Shown here: in pieces, positions 1 to 11,700 of the stretch
Numbering within the stretch: position 1 is the stretch's first letter
How the letters are laid out: the number at the start of each line of letters is the position of its first letter
Source of the DNA: Deltaproteobacteria bacterium GWA2_45_12
Lineage (GTDB): Bacteria; UBA10199
Reading direction: 5' to 3'
NCBI GenBank assembly: GCA_001797365.1
Contig: MGPH01000005.1
Span: forward strand, 1 to 36,285
Length of the DNA stretch: 36,285 bases
Translations under genes and position numbers: made by a program
The notes under the pieces: model-generated
Database searches by the model: none
Told to the model about the DNA's origin: nothing
Seen by the model: the letters and a program-made list of their open reading frames with translations, nothing else

Positions 1-562
1 AAATAAAGCGAAAAGCATTCCCACTATAATTGCCGCAACCGTTGCCGGCGTTCACTCTGGCAACCACATTGGGTAAACGAGCATTGCCATCAATAAACTG
101 CATTCCCAAGGAACAGGTGTCATCGGCAGCCTGGCAATGAAACTGATAGTCACGAACCGCATCCTGGGAATCACCACTTATCAATTGGCTCACACAATCA
201 TACAATGTTTGATTAAGACGCTGCACAATCTGGAAATGATAATTTTCATCCTTATCAATGGCACCGTTTACACTGGCATCGGTAATGTTTGCTTTTTTAA
301 ACTCAACACGACAATCCTGTTGAGACACTTCAAAGCCTGGGTTCAGGGTAAAAGGGCATCCATTGTCATAAACAACAGCCGTTTCCTCCCGCACATCTTC
401 TGCATCACCGCACCCCAGGCTTGTATCCACACCCGCCAGCGGATCAACATCAATGCCGGCGTTAAGATCAACCGGATCAGCCTGACTTTCACTGCCACCT
501 TCCCCTCCACAAGCCACGGTGATGATAAAAAACACCCCCACTATAAATCGTAGTACCTTCAT
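1..562 (-). CDS. Lipoprotein, hypothetical, 3' end cut by window edge
   Basis: The reading frame opens at an ATG (560-562, minus strand) and stays open to base 1, giving 187 codons without a stop. The start has an AAAGGA Shine-Dalgarno 8 nt upstream. The N-terminus is a short hydrophobic leader ending in the lipobox TVAC at residues 15-18, so the product should be exported by Sec, lipidated on Cys18 and anchored in a membrane. The mature part begins with a Gly/Ser/Glu-rich linker and contains several cysteines, which suggests disulfides. I recognise no domain and assign no function. It is the last of a run of minus-strand envelope genes. The lipoprotein call is well supported; the role is unknown. 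Confidence 0.8.
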   Translation of the reverse strand, partial: MKVLRFIVGVFFIITVACGGEGGSESQADPVDLNAGIDVDPLAGVDTSLGCGDAEDVREETAVVYDNGCPFTLNPGFEVSQQDCRVEFKKANITDASVNGAIDKDENYHFQIVQRLNQTLYDCVSQLISGDSQDAVRDYQFHCQAADDTCSLGMQFIDGNARLPNVVARVNAGNGCGNYSGNAFRFI

Positions 563-614
563 TACTCGTTCCTTTCATTTTTGTTTTCACACCATGTGTG
601 AAAACGGTTTTTCT

Positions 615-649
615 CTCGTTCCCGTCCCCACGCAGAGCGTGGGAACGAG
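615..649. repeat. REP-like palindrome, copy A
   Basis: An inverted repeat pairs CTCGTTCCC with GGGAACGAG and ACGC with GCGT around an AGA loop. Compared with copy B (1279-1307), the left arm carries a 6-nt partial duplication (GTCCCC). It lies between two lipoprotein genes. It looks like a dispersed REP/MITE-type palindrome. Confidence 0.7.
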
Positions 650-661
650 TTAAATCTCTTG

Positions 662-684
662 TCGGGACTCGACCCTATGGCCCT
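662..684. repeat. Degenerate GGAC-CTGACCC direct repeat, copy 1
   Basis: This 23-bp stretch matches the copies at 2211-2233 and 2371-2393; it is 18/23 identical to the latter. It contains the TAG stop of the upstream minus-strand lipoprotein. It probably belongs to a dispersed repeat family. Confidence 0.5.
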
Positions 685-1265
685 GCTATGGCCCCATTCG
701 TCCCCGTAATCGTGCCCTCGTAATGACATTCATTATATTTTCGAACTGTATTCTCAGGACATTTTTTGGAGGTGTTGATTTCCCCATAAAAATCTCCCCT
801 CATGAAACCGTTATCCAAAGTAATCAGATTAAAATCCCTGGACGTAACAACACATTCATTTGTTAAATTCGTTGAAACTGTTTCAGTAAAAAGGGCGATA
901 ACGTTTCCACCCGCAGAACATTGAGCCAAATATTCAAAAACAATTTCAGGCTCTTCTTCTCCATCCGAAGGATCGTCTTCAATGTCCTCCTCTTCATTTG
1001 AGCCTAATTGACAGGCTTCTGCGCTTACCATGGCCGTATCAATGTAGAATTCATTAAGGCCAAACAACCAATCACAGTTAGTTGAGGTTATTTTTCCGTA
1101 AAGATCCCAGTGGTCCTGCAATAGAGCGATTGGGGTCTCTTTAGGCACCTGGCTAAAAAGATTATCCGGATCTGAGAGAACCCCTTCCTGTGAGCCACTT
1201 GGTGAGAGGCCACAATGAACCAGAAGAAAAATAACAATAAAATAAAGTGCGTTAAGTTTTTTCAT
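675..1265 (-). CDS. Lipoprotein, hypothetical
   Basis: A 196-residue product with a Lys-initiated hydrophobic leader followed by the lipobox LVHC at residues 15-18, so it should be a Sec-exported lipoprotein. The mature protein has an acidic low-complexity patch of Glu/Asp around residues 92-108 and about six cysteines, which fits an extracytoplasmic protein with disulfides. No family is recognised. The GGAGG Shine-Dalgarno at 1278-1282 is 12 nt from the ATG, a rather long spacing, and it is part of the arm of REP-like palindrome copy B, so a hairpin could hide it. The stop codon lies in a dispersed repeat. Confidence 0.75.
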   Translation of the reverse strand: MKKLNALYFIVIFLLVHCGLSPSGSQEGVLSDPDNLFSQVPKETPIALLQDHWDLYGKITSTNCDWLFGLNEFYIDTAMVSAEACQLGSNEEEDIEDDPSDGEEEPEIVFEYLAQCSAGGNVIALFTETVSTNLTNECVVTSRDFNLITLDNGFMRGDFYGEINTSKKCPENTVRKYNECHYEGTITGTNGAIAGP

Positions 1266-1278
1266 ATTTATTCTTTAC

Positions 1279-1307
1279 CTCCTTCCCACGCAGAGCGTGG
1301 GAAGGAG
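1279..1307. repeat. REP-like palindrome, copy B
   Basis: A perfect inverted repeat has 13-bp arms (CTCCTTCCCACGC / GCGTGGGAAGGAG) around AGA. Relative to copy A one outer base pair is changed on both arms (CG to GC), so pairing is conserved although the sequence is not. Its minus-strand 3' arm supplies the GGAGG in front of the lipoprotein that starts at 1265. Confidence 0.8.
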
Positions 1308-1317
1308 TTAAAACAAG

Positions 1318-2118
1318 TTAAATTTCATTCAAACCACACACAACAAAGTGCCATGCCATATGAGCCTGATTATTTTCCTTTAGAATGGTTTTAGGTGGCT
1401 TGGGATAGACACCAAGTGCTTTTACAGTTCGAACACTTTCGTCATCAAAACTTCCTAAAAAACTTTCCTTAAGAATGCCGACATCTTTTAAATGACCATT
1501 TTGATCTATGCTAAAACCCACAACCGTTTCGATTTTCTCTCGTTCCCAGATATTTTTGATTTGCATGCCCTCTCTGAGAATAGGCATTGGATTCCATATT
1601 TTTTTAAGCTTATTTTTGATCCTCAAAAAATAAGAGTAAGAAGGATCAGTCACATTAATGTACTTTCCCCAGGCTTCCATAGGGGGCACAAAAAAGACCT
1701 TTGCCAAATGAACAAATTGGTCACTTTGGAGCATATCTTTTGGCGGCTTGGGATACCTGGGGACAGCTCTTACTGCTTTCAAGGCTTGGTCATCAAAATT
1801 ATTAAAAAGGCTCTTCTTCAGGATGACCGCTTTTCTTAACTGTCCATTTTTATCGAAGGTGATACCTACAACCGTAATAATTTCATCTCGTTTTTTCTTA
1901 AACATTTCGGGAAAATCCCTTTCCAGATCAGAAGTCGATAAAGTTTTTTTATCGATTTCATTTTTCACTTTTTTAAAATAAGAATTCTTTGGCTGGCGCA
2001 ATATATTTATGTATTCTCCAAAATTATTTACGGGAAGACATTGCGTGTAACCACGCGAGCTAAAAACAGTTAAAAAAAGGATACTGGTTGTCAAAATAAG
2101 GTTTTTCATATTATTCAC
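1318..2118 (-). CDS. Secreted protein with two tandem TonB-C-like domains
   Basis: A 266-residue product that begins with a signal peptide (hydrophobic stretch at residues 6-20, probable cleavage near GYTQ). Two homologous segments follow, at about residues 80-145 and 195-262. Each has the TonB C-terminal signature: a strand resembling VVGITFDKNGQLRKAVILK, then FDDQALKAVRA, then a YPKPP motif. TonB-C domains normally contact outer-membrane receptors, but this protein lacks a TonB-type transmembrane anchor and Pro-rich spacer, so it is probably a free periplasmic protein rather than an energy transducer. The first start is GTG at 2118, with AAGGG 5 nt upstream. An ATG three codons later is equally possible. 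TolA-C-like is the alternative family. Confidence 0.7.
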   Translation of the reverse strand: MNNMKNLILTTSILFLTVFSSRGYTQCLPVNNFGEYINILRQPKNSYFKKVKNEIDKKTLSTSDLERDFPEMFKKKRDEIITVVGITFDKNGQLRKAVILKKSLFNNFDDQALKAVRAVPRYPKPPKDMLQSDQFVHLAKVFFVPPMEAWGKYINVTDPSYSYFLRIKNKLKKIWNPMPILREGMQIKNIWEREKIETVVGFSIDQNGHLKDVGILKESFLGSFDDESVRTVKALGVYPKPPKTILKENNQAHMAWHFVVCGLNEI

Positions 2119-2160
2119 TCTAGCCCTTTGTAAGAACTAACCTCATGACCAATATTTTGT

Positions 2161-2175
2161 GCCGAATTATTGCCA
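2161..2175 (-). promoter_or_regulatory. Weak sigma-54 promoter candidate
   Basis: On the minus strand TGGCAATAATTCGGC keeps the invariant GG and GC with the correct 10-nt spacing but lacks TT in the -12 box. The predicted start would be near 2149, about 30-40 nt before the TonB-C-like gene. This is suggestive only. Confidence 0.25.
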
Positions 2176-2210
2176 TAATTTATCAGCTTCTTTTTCCTTC
2201 TGGTCCATTG

Positions 2211-2233
2211 TCAGGACCTGATCCCACGGTCCC
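2211..2233. repeat. GGAC-CTGACCC direct repeat, copy 2
   Basis: It is nearly identical to the copy at 2371-2393 (20/23 matches). The two copies bracket about 137 bp of apparently non-coding DNA (2234-2370) in which I see no gene. Confidence 0.6.
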
Positions 2234-2370
2234 CCCTATCGGAATGGATATAACAATATTTTTCCATACATTTCTTTTTACTCTGGTCCTTCATGGACCT
2301 AGATTTTTTTCGGTGATCCTTACACCGAAGTTGAAACACGCTTCCCCCTCATCTACGCTTCTTGGCGCAC

Positions 2371-2393
2371 TCAGGACCTGACCCCATGGCCCC
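2371..2393. repeat. GGAC-CTGACCC direct repeat, copy 3
   Basis: The sequence begins TCAGGACCTGACCCC. Its first three bases are the TGA stop of the minus-strand gene 2371-2778, so this repeat, like copy 1, sits exactly at the 3' end of a gene. Confidence 0.6.
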
Positions 2394-2778
2394 CTTCAAA
2401 AGTTATCCGCACACTATTGATCATTGGAAATTTATTATAATCGCTCACTGAGTTTATTTTTGTTGGATAAATTCCGGTTTTTAAAACAAAAGCAATGGCG
2501 TCTACAATATGTCGACCTTTCTTTTCAAAAACATCTTTAGCGTGACCCACAATCACCATTGGTTTTAATAAGAAATACTCTTCTTTGAAGGTTCTTCCTT
2601 CAAGATCAAAACAGCTTATTTTTTTATTAAGTTTAAGAATCCAGCTTTGATCGTATGGGCCTTCAATTATATCCACAATTTTTCCCTCGAGATTATCTTC
2701 GCTCATAAAACCTCTTCCAAGATTATCGGGGTCAATAAATCTAACTAAAACATCCCTAGTGAAAGTTTTATGAGCCAA
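2371..2778 (-). CDS. Putative immunity protein of the RHS toxin
   Basis: A 135-residue soluble protein without signal peptide or membrane segment. It overlaps the 3' end of the giant RHS gene by 11 bp. Its start is TTG, chosen because AGGAGG lies 8 nt upstream, inside the last codons of the RHS gene. This is typical translational coupling of toxin and immunity genes. The sequence (acidic N-terminal third, then a Lys/Phe-rich middle with VIVGHAKDVF) matches no immunity family that I recognise. Position is therefore the main argument. The expected role, by analogy with TNT/IFT pairs, is cytoplasmic binding and blocking of the toxin tail. An unrelated gene in the same operon is the alternative. 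Confidence 0.6.
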   Translation of the reverse strand: MAHKTFTRDVLVRFIDPDNLGRGFMSEDNLEGKIVDIIEGPYDQSWILKLNKKISCFDLEGRTFKEEYFLLKPMVIVGHAKDVFEKKGRHIVDAIAFVLKTGIYPTKINSVSDYNKFPMINSVRITFEGGHGVRS

Positions 2779-5700
2779 GGTGACGTCCTCCTATAATTTC
2801 TAAATATTTAGTATCTTTTGAATCAATGACAATTTGAACAGCTCGCGTTCCACCACCTTCAATAAAACCAATTTTAGCTTTAATCGGCGCTGTGACTTCT
2901 AAGGTCGATATAGTATTAGGACTGAGATTAGATGTGCCTTTTAGGCCTAGTTTGACGACTGCTTCTTGAGTGGAATTAATATTTCTAGCAGTAGATCCTC
3001 GAGTTAAGAACGTTCCAATAGGTGAGTTCTTACCTTCTTCAAAAGCACGTTCAAGTACAGTACCCGGTTTCAATGTAATTTCTCTAAACTTTCCATTTCT
3101 AAACGTTGATGCAATATCAAAACTTGGTTTGACTCTCCCCAGCCCCGCCACTTCTTCGAGTTTCGCAACCTTAGAATATCTCGCCAAGCTGCCTAAAATA
3201 GCTGGAAGCGCTTCATCCGGAAGCAATGGGGTTGCCTGTTGGAAACTTATTGAAGCTTCAAAGAAGGTCGGACCACCATGAGACACAGAGAGATTTTCAA
3301 TTGATGCAGGCAGATCAAATAAAGCCATTCCTGAAATATTGTTAATATAGTTGAGATTTGTTGCTGCAAAACCAACAATATTATTCACGCCCCGTAAAAT
3401 CCCATTCACATTTGGATTACTCGATGTGAAGTCTGGACTTCGAATATAAGAAATATCGTAGGCCCCACCTGTATAACCCGATACATCCGAATTGATGCAC
3501 TTGCCTTGCTTGCATAATCCCAATGGATCAATCCAATTCATGGGATTATTCCCCACATACGCATACAGATTCATACCATCACCATAGCCAATGGGATCTC
3601 TTTGCAGGAAGCGGCCTAGGGTTGGGTCGTAATATCTTGCTCGATAATAATAGAGCCCAGTTTCGGAATCATATTCCCTACCCGTGTACATGAAGCGGTT
3701 ACCAATCGCGCTTTCTTGTCGCTCATTGTTATTCGCATCGAGGATGGTCACTTCACCATAAGGTGAATATTCATACCGTTCGACAACATTCCCGTTCTCG
3801 TCCGTGATGGCAACAACACTTCCCAGATAATCTTTGTGGTAAAAATACTGCTGGTCATTTCGTTCCATCGAAATGATGTCGTCCAACCCTTGCCCATAAA
3901 CATACGTGGCGATGACTTGATTTCTTCCGTCCCTTTCCTCAATCACTTCGGCCCCATCATAAAAATACTGGGTCGCTTCCAAGGTCTGCGCATTCACCTT
4001 GGCTCGCCTGCGGCCCAGGGCATCGTATTCATAAGTAAAGAGCACCGTATTGTTTCGGGCATCACGCACGCCCACCAAAAGGTTGTGATAATCGTAATCA
4101 AAAATATACGTGCCATTATTGATAATGTTGCCATTGGGATCGTATTGGATTTGTTGGTTGCCCGCTTGAGTGATTTGGTTGAGATCGTTAACAGTATAGT
4201 TGGTTTGCTGACCATCGTTGGCCACTCTTGGCGTGTTGTCCTGTGTTTTGCCGAGCCAATTGTTGACCTTGTCAATGTTCCAGGAGAGTTTTTTGGTGTA
4301 ATCCTGCGAACCAGGGTTCTGAAGCTCCCGCACAGGATCCGGCATGTCCAGCTTGGCCTCAGTAAGCCTATAAGCCGAATCGTACGAATAAGCATGACCT
4401 CGATTGTTCCTGTGTTGAACACGGTCATAGATGCGGTTGCCTGCCGTGTCGTAACCGTATTCAAACCCAGAAATCAACACCCCTGCAGGGTTGGTGTTAG
4501 AAACCTGAGAGACCCTCTGATAAGAGTCATACTCTATTGTTATTTGCGATCTGTTGTTAAATTCCCTTGAGGATAATCTGGATAATCCTGAATAGGTGCT
4601 GGAACGCACAACATCAAAATCATCAAAAACATCATGGATTCCGTTAAGCCGATTGAGCACGTCATAATTCTTGGTGATAATCCGCCGGCCACCTGGATAA
4701 TTATAACGAATGACATTATTGACCCCGTCATACTCCGAAAAACCTATATTGCCATTTTGAACATCATGGGTAAGGCGATTAAGCGAATCGTAATTTGTGG
4801 CCACCGTGTTCAACACATTCCCATTGGCCATCAGCGTTTGAGCTTGGGTCATTCTTGACAAACCATCATATTCATAAACTTCTGATCCCTGACTTTGTCC
4901 ATTGAGTCGGATTTGTTTTTCGACCAGACGATTCAAGTCATCATATGCCGAAACAACTTCGTAACCTTTGGGATCCGTTGTTCGAATCAAATTATCTTCA
5001 ACATCATATTCATAAGTGTAATTTGTATTTTGGGGCAAAATGGTGCGAACACGCCGGTTTAAGGCATCGTATTCATAGTTGGTTGTGTGATTGTTGGAGT
5101 CGGTGAGTGCAACCAGACGGCTATTGTCATCGTAAGCATAGCTTGTGATGATTTGATCAACGAGGTTTCCGCCCCCTGTACCGCCCCCTCGTAGCTCATT
5201 GATACTTTGAACCATGCGGTTCAATCCGTCATAAGCAAACTTAACTTTATTGCCGGGATTGTTGTTTCGTATTTGGCCATTATCAAGCTGGGCTGTGTTT
5301 TTAGGATCCGTGGCTTCTACAAGATTACTGCGGCTATCGTAGGCGTATCGATAAATGTGATTGTTGATATCAGTAACCTGAGTCACACGATTCAACGCGT
5401 CGTATTGATAGGTTGTGGGATATTGGATGACATTGTTATCGGGATCAATTTCGTGGGTTGTCTGAGAGATAATGTTGCCGTTTCCATCATAGATCGTTCG
5501 GACCTGATTTCCAAAAGCATCAGTAGCCTGGCCAAGACGATTGAGCCCATCGTAAGAAAAAACAGTGGTATGTCCTTCAAAATCAGAGCTTCGTGTCACA
5601 AAGCCATTGGCATTGTAGGTATAGGTATTCCCAGAAGATCTCCCGTCCTCAGGACGGATAGATTCTGAAAACCTGGAAGTAATACGGTTAATCGCATCAT

Positions 5701-8700
5701 AACGAAATACAACACTAGAGAGCAAAATTGGATCATTATCTTGCCCATTCGGCGGCCCACGTCTTTGAATATTGGTCAGATTATCGACCCCATCATAGGT
5801 AAACTGGGCGATGTACCCCAAGGGATCCGTCAATTGAACCAATCGATCAAAGCGGTCGTAATCATAGGTATAAGGATGTCCATGGCCATCCAGCCGTTGC
5901 TTCACCTTACCGTTCTTGTTGTAACTTAATTGAGTGATTGAACTCTGGTCTGAACCAAAACCGCGCATGATGCTCATCGGTAAATCGCGCTCATCATAAA
6001 TAATGTTAATGCTGTTGCCTTCGGGTTGGATGACGCGAACAAGATTTTCACTAACATCGTATTGGTATTCGGTAATCGCCGATCGGTTATTAGTGATCGC
6101 CTCGGTTTTACTGATGAGATGATCCAGCTCGTCATAATCATAGCCTGTTACTATCCAGGGCAGGTTGGCATCGCGCACCCCGTCTTTGTTTTTATTCTCC
6201 ACTTCAACACGAATGACGTTGTCATTGGCATCATAGACAAGATTGGTCAGATATCCCAAGGGATTGGGCGCCCTCATCTGGGTTACTTGATTAAGCCGGT
6301 TAACAGTAAATTGCTGAACATTTCCACGCCCGTCCGTGAAGGAAATGATGTTGCCAACAGCATCGTAATTGAACTCATTAGTGACCCTGGCTCCTTGCGT
6401 GTCACGCGTGATTCTTTGCAAATAGCCCGTTTGTGGGCCTTGAGCATAATATTCATAAGCCGTCACAGCCCCTTCACCATCGGTGAACGAAGTGACTTGA
6501 CCATGGTCGTTATAGGCATAGCGGTAATTAATGCCCAAAATATTAACGAAACCACGCCTTACAATATTGCCTCTCTGGTCAAAGTCATGAACCATCACAT
6601 GATTCGGTTCACTCTCTCTGACAACACTTAGTTGGTTGAAATTGTTTTCATAAGTGAATGTGGTGGTCAGAGGCTCTCCTCCAGGCCTGTCCTCATCCCC
6701 TACTCTTGTGACAGACAAAAGATTCCCCCGATTCACTCCATTGCCACCTTGATAGGCATATGTCGTCTCATTGCCTTCTGGATAAGTGACACGACTAATC
6801 TGCCCTTCCTGATTGTATTGAAATTGCGTGATAAACGAGGCGGGATCGGTGGGCCTTAACCCACGTGTGAATTCTTGAATTTGGAGTTGGTTTCCAAAAC
6901 AGTTGAATAAATATTCCGAACGGTTTCCACTACGGTCAACAACCGTTGTGCGACTGACTCGGAGGTCCGGTGAAGGATTATTCTCTTGGCACCGCCTCCA
7001 TGCGTTTAAAAATTGATAATCGTAGGTGAAGCTCCCTTCTCCAAATCGTTGACGGCGCACACGGTCGGTCGCCGTGTATTCATTTTCCAGATAGGTTTGT
7101 CCCTTGGCATCAGTTGCCGTGAGGAGGTTATGATTGAAAATCTCGCTGCCTTCTGGGAATCCCGATGAGTAAGTGTAGCGGACCGTTTTTCCTTGGGGGA
7201 AATCAGCCGTCACAGGAGAAGTCACAGAAACCAGATCATTATTGGCATCATACCCAAAACTTACTCGTCTCCCGCTAAAATCCTGAATGGACGTAAGTCT
7301 GCCGGCATTGGAATAATTGTAGCTAATGACTCTTCCCAAAGTATCCGTCACACTGCTTAAGCGACGTTCATTGCCATTGCCCGCATACTGGAATGTCATT
7401 TGATTATTGTTACGGTCTGTCATGGAAACAATAAACCCTTGGGCATCGTAACGATGAATCATTCCATGCAAGTCAGTAATGACAAAACTGCCGTCTCCAT
7501 TTTTAACAAGCACATCAAAAAACCCGGCGGGAGATGTGTAAGTTCCATTGTCCTGATGTTTGTAAACATCGTAACGGGCATTACCTTCACGCCGCACAAT
7601 ATCGCCATTTTCCTGTTCAATAAGGCGCTTGTCGTAATTGTGGTCCCAACCATAACCCAGAGGCCCTAGATAGTTGATGCGGCTTCGATACGTGCGAACA
7701 AATTCATAATCAAAACCCCTGCCGGAAATTTTTAAATCACGTTCCTGCTGCAAAAGATCCCCGCTAAAAAGAAGAACGGGATCGTCACCTTCGTTATTTC
7801 CTTGTTGCGCGTTCGTGCGTTGTTCTGAAGCGATTGAAGTATCTTCGGGCTGGGCTTGGCCGCCGGAATTCACTTCGTGACGTTGTGGTGGTGGTGGTGT
7901 AGACCCTCCGGAAAACGTTTGATCTTGGCCTATAGAAGATGGGTTGAAAGCTGCCCAATCAAATACTCTTTGAACTGATGTCATCAATGGGGACACAAAG
8001 TTAATCCGTACAGCATTGATGCTCATACCTAAATCAAGAGGAAACGTTCTTGAAGCCATTTGAGGAGCGGCAATACTGGTGATTTCTTGCGGAATGCTGG
8101 GACGTTCGGTGGGCAAAACATTAATGGGTACATTGCGTTCAATCACCAATGGATTTTCAATGGAAGGGTAAGGAGAATTAGCTTCGGAAAAATATTGATT
8201 AACCCTGACATTACCATCATCATTACGTGATTCAGGATATAAATAAGCCTCTAAAGACAACTCCACATGAGGTTGCTCTAAAAATTGTCTGCCCTCGTCC
8301 GTAATACCCTTAAAATCCTCTTCTGTGAAATTTGGCCATTTTTGAGTGCGCCCTTTTAAATCATCTGCGAAAGACATCCCCCCTATGTAAGGCAATAGCG
8401 AACTCGCATTCACTCCGGGAACCAGTCCAATCAAAGGTATTAATATTCCAATTCCAGCTCGGGGGTTAGATCCTTGTGTTGGAGCTGCATAGGATGAACC
8501 TCCAATACCTGTATCTATGTATCCACCCGTTGCCGGTGTTCCTCCATACATTCCTCCTCCACAACCTCCCGTTCCACACAAACCAAACACATCTCGCATT
8601 GTAACCGGATTATTCCTGGCATAGATATAGTGGTTGAATCCATCCTCTGCTGGATCCTTGGTGATAAATCGACCTAAACTCGGATCATAATATCGTGCCC

Positions 8701-11700
8701 CAAAATAAATGAGCCCGCTGGCCTCATCTTTTTCCTTGCCCGCAAATTGATAGGGATTTTCAGTAACGCTTGACTCAAAATTGATATTGCCAAAGGGATC
8801 ATATCTCAGACTTTGGACGACCTTGCCTGTGTCATTGGATACATTAAACACATTGCCTAATTCATCATTGTGGAAATATTCAATATCATCACCGGTAAGC
8901 GCGGCTATCTTTCGGCCCCCGGCATAGATAAACGTTTTTTTCGCTTCCCCGTTGGCATCTACTTCCATCATCGGCTCAATGGATTTGCCATAAAGGTAAT
9001 ATGTGGTTTCTCCATCCACAGCTTTTTGTGTTCGGCGGGAGGCATAGTCATAAGTAAATTGGCTTGAAGAACGATACCCATTCCTTCGATCATTAATTTC
9101 TAAACTGACAAGGCGATCTTGAAAATCGTAGGTGAAATTCCTTTCCAAAGTCGATTGTCCGGCTAATGTTTCGGTTTGCCCAAGAAGATTCCCACGCACA
9201 TCATGGGTTAATTGCCCACGCAAAGATGCGGCATTGCGATATTCCATCAATTGCCCTGAATCAGCATCGATCTCGTAATCTAGGCTCTTTTGGGAATCGG
9301 AATACGAAAGCCGGTTGCCTTCGTCATCGTAGGTATAATTTTGGACATTGTAGGGAGCTCGCTCGTTGGCCTTGTAATAAGCAGCGCGTTTTAGCCAATG
9401 GGTGCCTGTCTCGTACTCGAAATCCACGCGGCTTCCATCCCCATAGAGTATCCGCGTTTTGTTTCCAAAATCATCGTAAGAATATTCCCATTGGGAAAGG
9501 GACTGTCGATTTTTTGAAATCCTTATGGAAAGAACACGGTTGGAGGCAGAATAAGTATAATCCGTGATAGTCCCATTTCCATAGCTAACCCGCTCCACCA
9601 ATCCTTCATCATTGTAGGTGAATGTGGCTAGGGCCAAACCCTGAGCAGAACCTTGCCGAATCGAAATTAACCTTCCATTGTCATCAGTCACATAATAAAG
9701 ACTCAAGCCATTGGGATAGCCAATGAAATAATCATTCCCAAAGGCATCAAGGCCATAACTGAATTCGTAAGATCGGTTAATGGGCCCTAACTCTCTTTTT
9801 TCAATTTTGGTGATGGCTCCCGTCGTGTCGTAGTCAAAAAGGGTTCTGCCACTTGCATCATTCAGGTTAAGAAGGCGGGTCGGATTGTTGGGATCGTAAT
9901 TAAAGCTATAATCATTGCAGCATCGACCGGCGATATTGGGAAAATCGATGCTGGTGACACGTTTTTTATCGTTATAATTAAAATCACCCGTAATGGCACC
10001 CCTTAAACTTTGCAATACAAGCTCATCTAATAATCCATCCCGATTATTTGTGTGATTCAATTCAATTTGATCTCCTCCGGGATATTGCCTACCAATTAAG
10101 CGTAATTTCCCGTCAAAAATATTTCGTGTTGCCAGGCCGTTAGGACTAATGCTTTCTAAAAGCAATCCAGCTTCATTAAAATGATAATGGGAGGTAAGTA
10201 TTTGATCATCTCTTGCCTGATCCACGCGAATAATCTGACCAAGAGGGTTGGTGTAAAGCGATTTCAGCCATTGATCACCTGAAAAGATATCCGTTTTCTC
10301 TGTTGGAATACCATTCTCATTGACATAAGAAAATTGGAAAGAAAATGATCCACTACCGGGAAAGGCTTGTTGTGTGATTCTGCCAAGACCATCGTATTGA
10401 AATTGATAAGGACTTTGTTCACCTATGCTCACTTCGCTAAGCCTTTTATCATTTCCATAGGAATATCGAGTGACAAAACCATTTTCATTAATCCCTTGAA
10501 TAAATCCGAGCCCATCATAGGTTCGTGCAATAAAAAATCGTTTTTCACGTATGGCATCGGTAGTGTCAGTGCGAATGATATTGACATTTGAGTTTCCTTG
10601 AACATTTCTTTTGAGCTGATACGAATGATCGATGCGTGAACCATTTTCGTATTGGACACTCGTCAGCCGCCCAAGCCCATCATAGCTGAAAGTTTTCTGT
10701 TGACCGTTAGTTTCACTTTGACGGAGAACATCTCCCGTATTGACATCGTAAGTAAATACAACTCTTTCATCATCTCGTAGAACAGAGATAGGTTTAAAAT
10801 TTACATCATCATAACCGTATTGAGTACGGCGATTATTTGAACTTCTTATTTCGGTCACGTTTCCTTGCTGGTTGAAACAATACTCCCGAATCATTTCTTC
10901 ATTCCCACCGTTTATTTTGCGGGTTACACGGTTGATGGTGTAGGGTGTTTGGGGTAGTCGCCGACACATATCAGCAACACCTCTATAGAAAAATGTTTCA
11001 ATAGATTGAGGGGCTTGACCTATTTGCGTGGTAAAAGAATGAGTTATTTTATGCACAATTTTTGGAGGTTTATATCGATCCAGTGAAACCCCGGGAGTAG
11101 GTCCGCCAGGCCCCAAATTGATATAGCTGAGAATGTCGGCTATAGCATCTAAATCGTATTCAAAGGTTGTCACGTTTCCTAATGGGTCTGTTACAGAAGA
11201 AGGGAGACCCTGATCATTATACTGGGTGGTTGTGGCATAACTAATGATACCCTTGGTGGTGCGTTTTTCCGAAATTCCATTAATACGAGTAACCGTTGTC
11301 CCTTCATGATGTCGGTTAATCTCCCATGTTTTCCAATCCCAGGAATAGTCTTCAATAACAGGAGGACTGTTATCTAAAACAATTTCTTTACGGATGAGTA
11401 AAGGTGTCTTGGCAGAACTTTCTCCTTCTGTAATTTGAGAGAAATCTCGAAAGGTATAGGTGTGCCAAGAACCATCTACTTCATGAACTGTCGTCAGCGT
11501 GTCGGCACGGTCATTTTCTTTTACTATCTCAATAAGTTTTTGGTAATAACGATCAAAATTTGCACTATCTGGGAATTCTGTTACAAAGGCGCCCATATTT
11601 AATAAAGAATTTCCGTAAGGAATATCGTTGTTGTTATCAGCAATCCCTAAATTATCGAGGTTGGAAAATAATTCATACCGTACAAGGCCACCGGACGGAT

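Noticed and set aside
137-553. Plus-strand open frame over the first lipoprotein
   Set aside because: The opposite strand has a ribosome site, a lipobox and an uninterrupted frame; this one is a shadow.
2286-2300. GGTCC...GGACC palindrome as a terminator
   Set aside because: The stem is only 5 bp, and its T-run does not follow the stem in the direction of any upstream gene.
3836-9567. Many plus-strand open frames inside the RHS gene
   Set aside because: They are antisense reflections of the YD repeats (recurring RL/YD codons give long open antisense frames) and none has recognisable domains or start signals.
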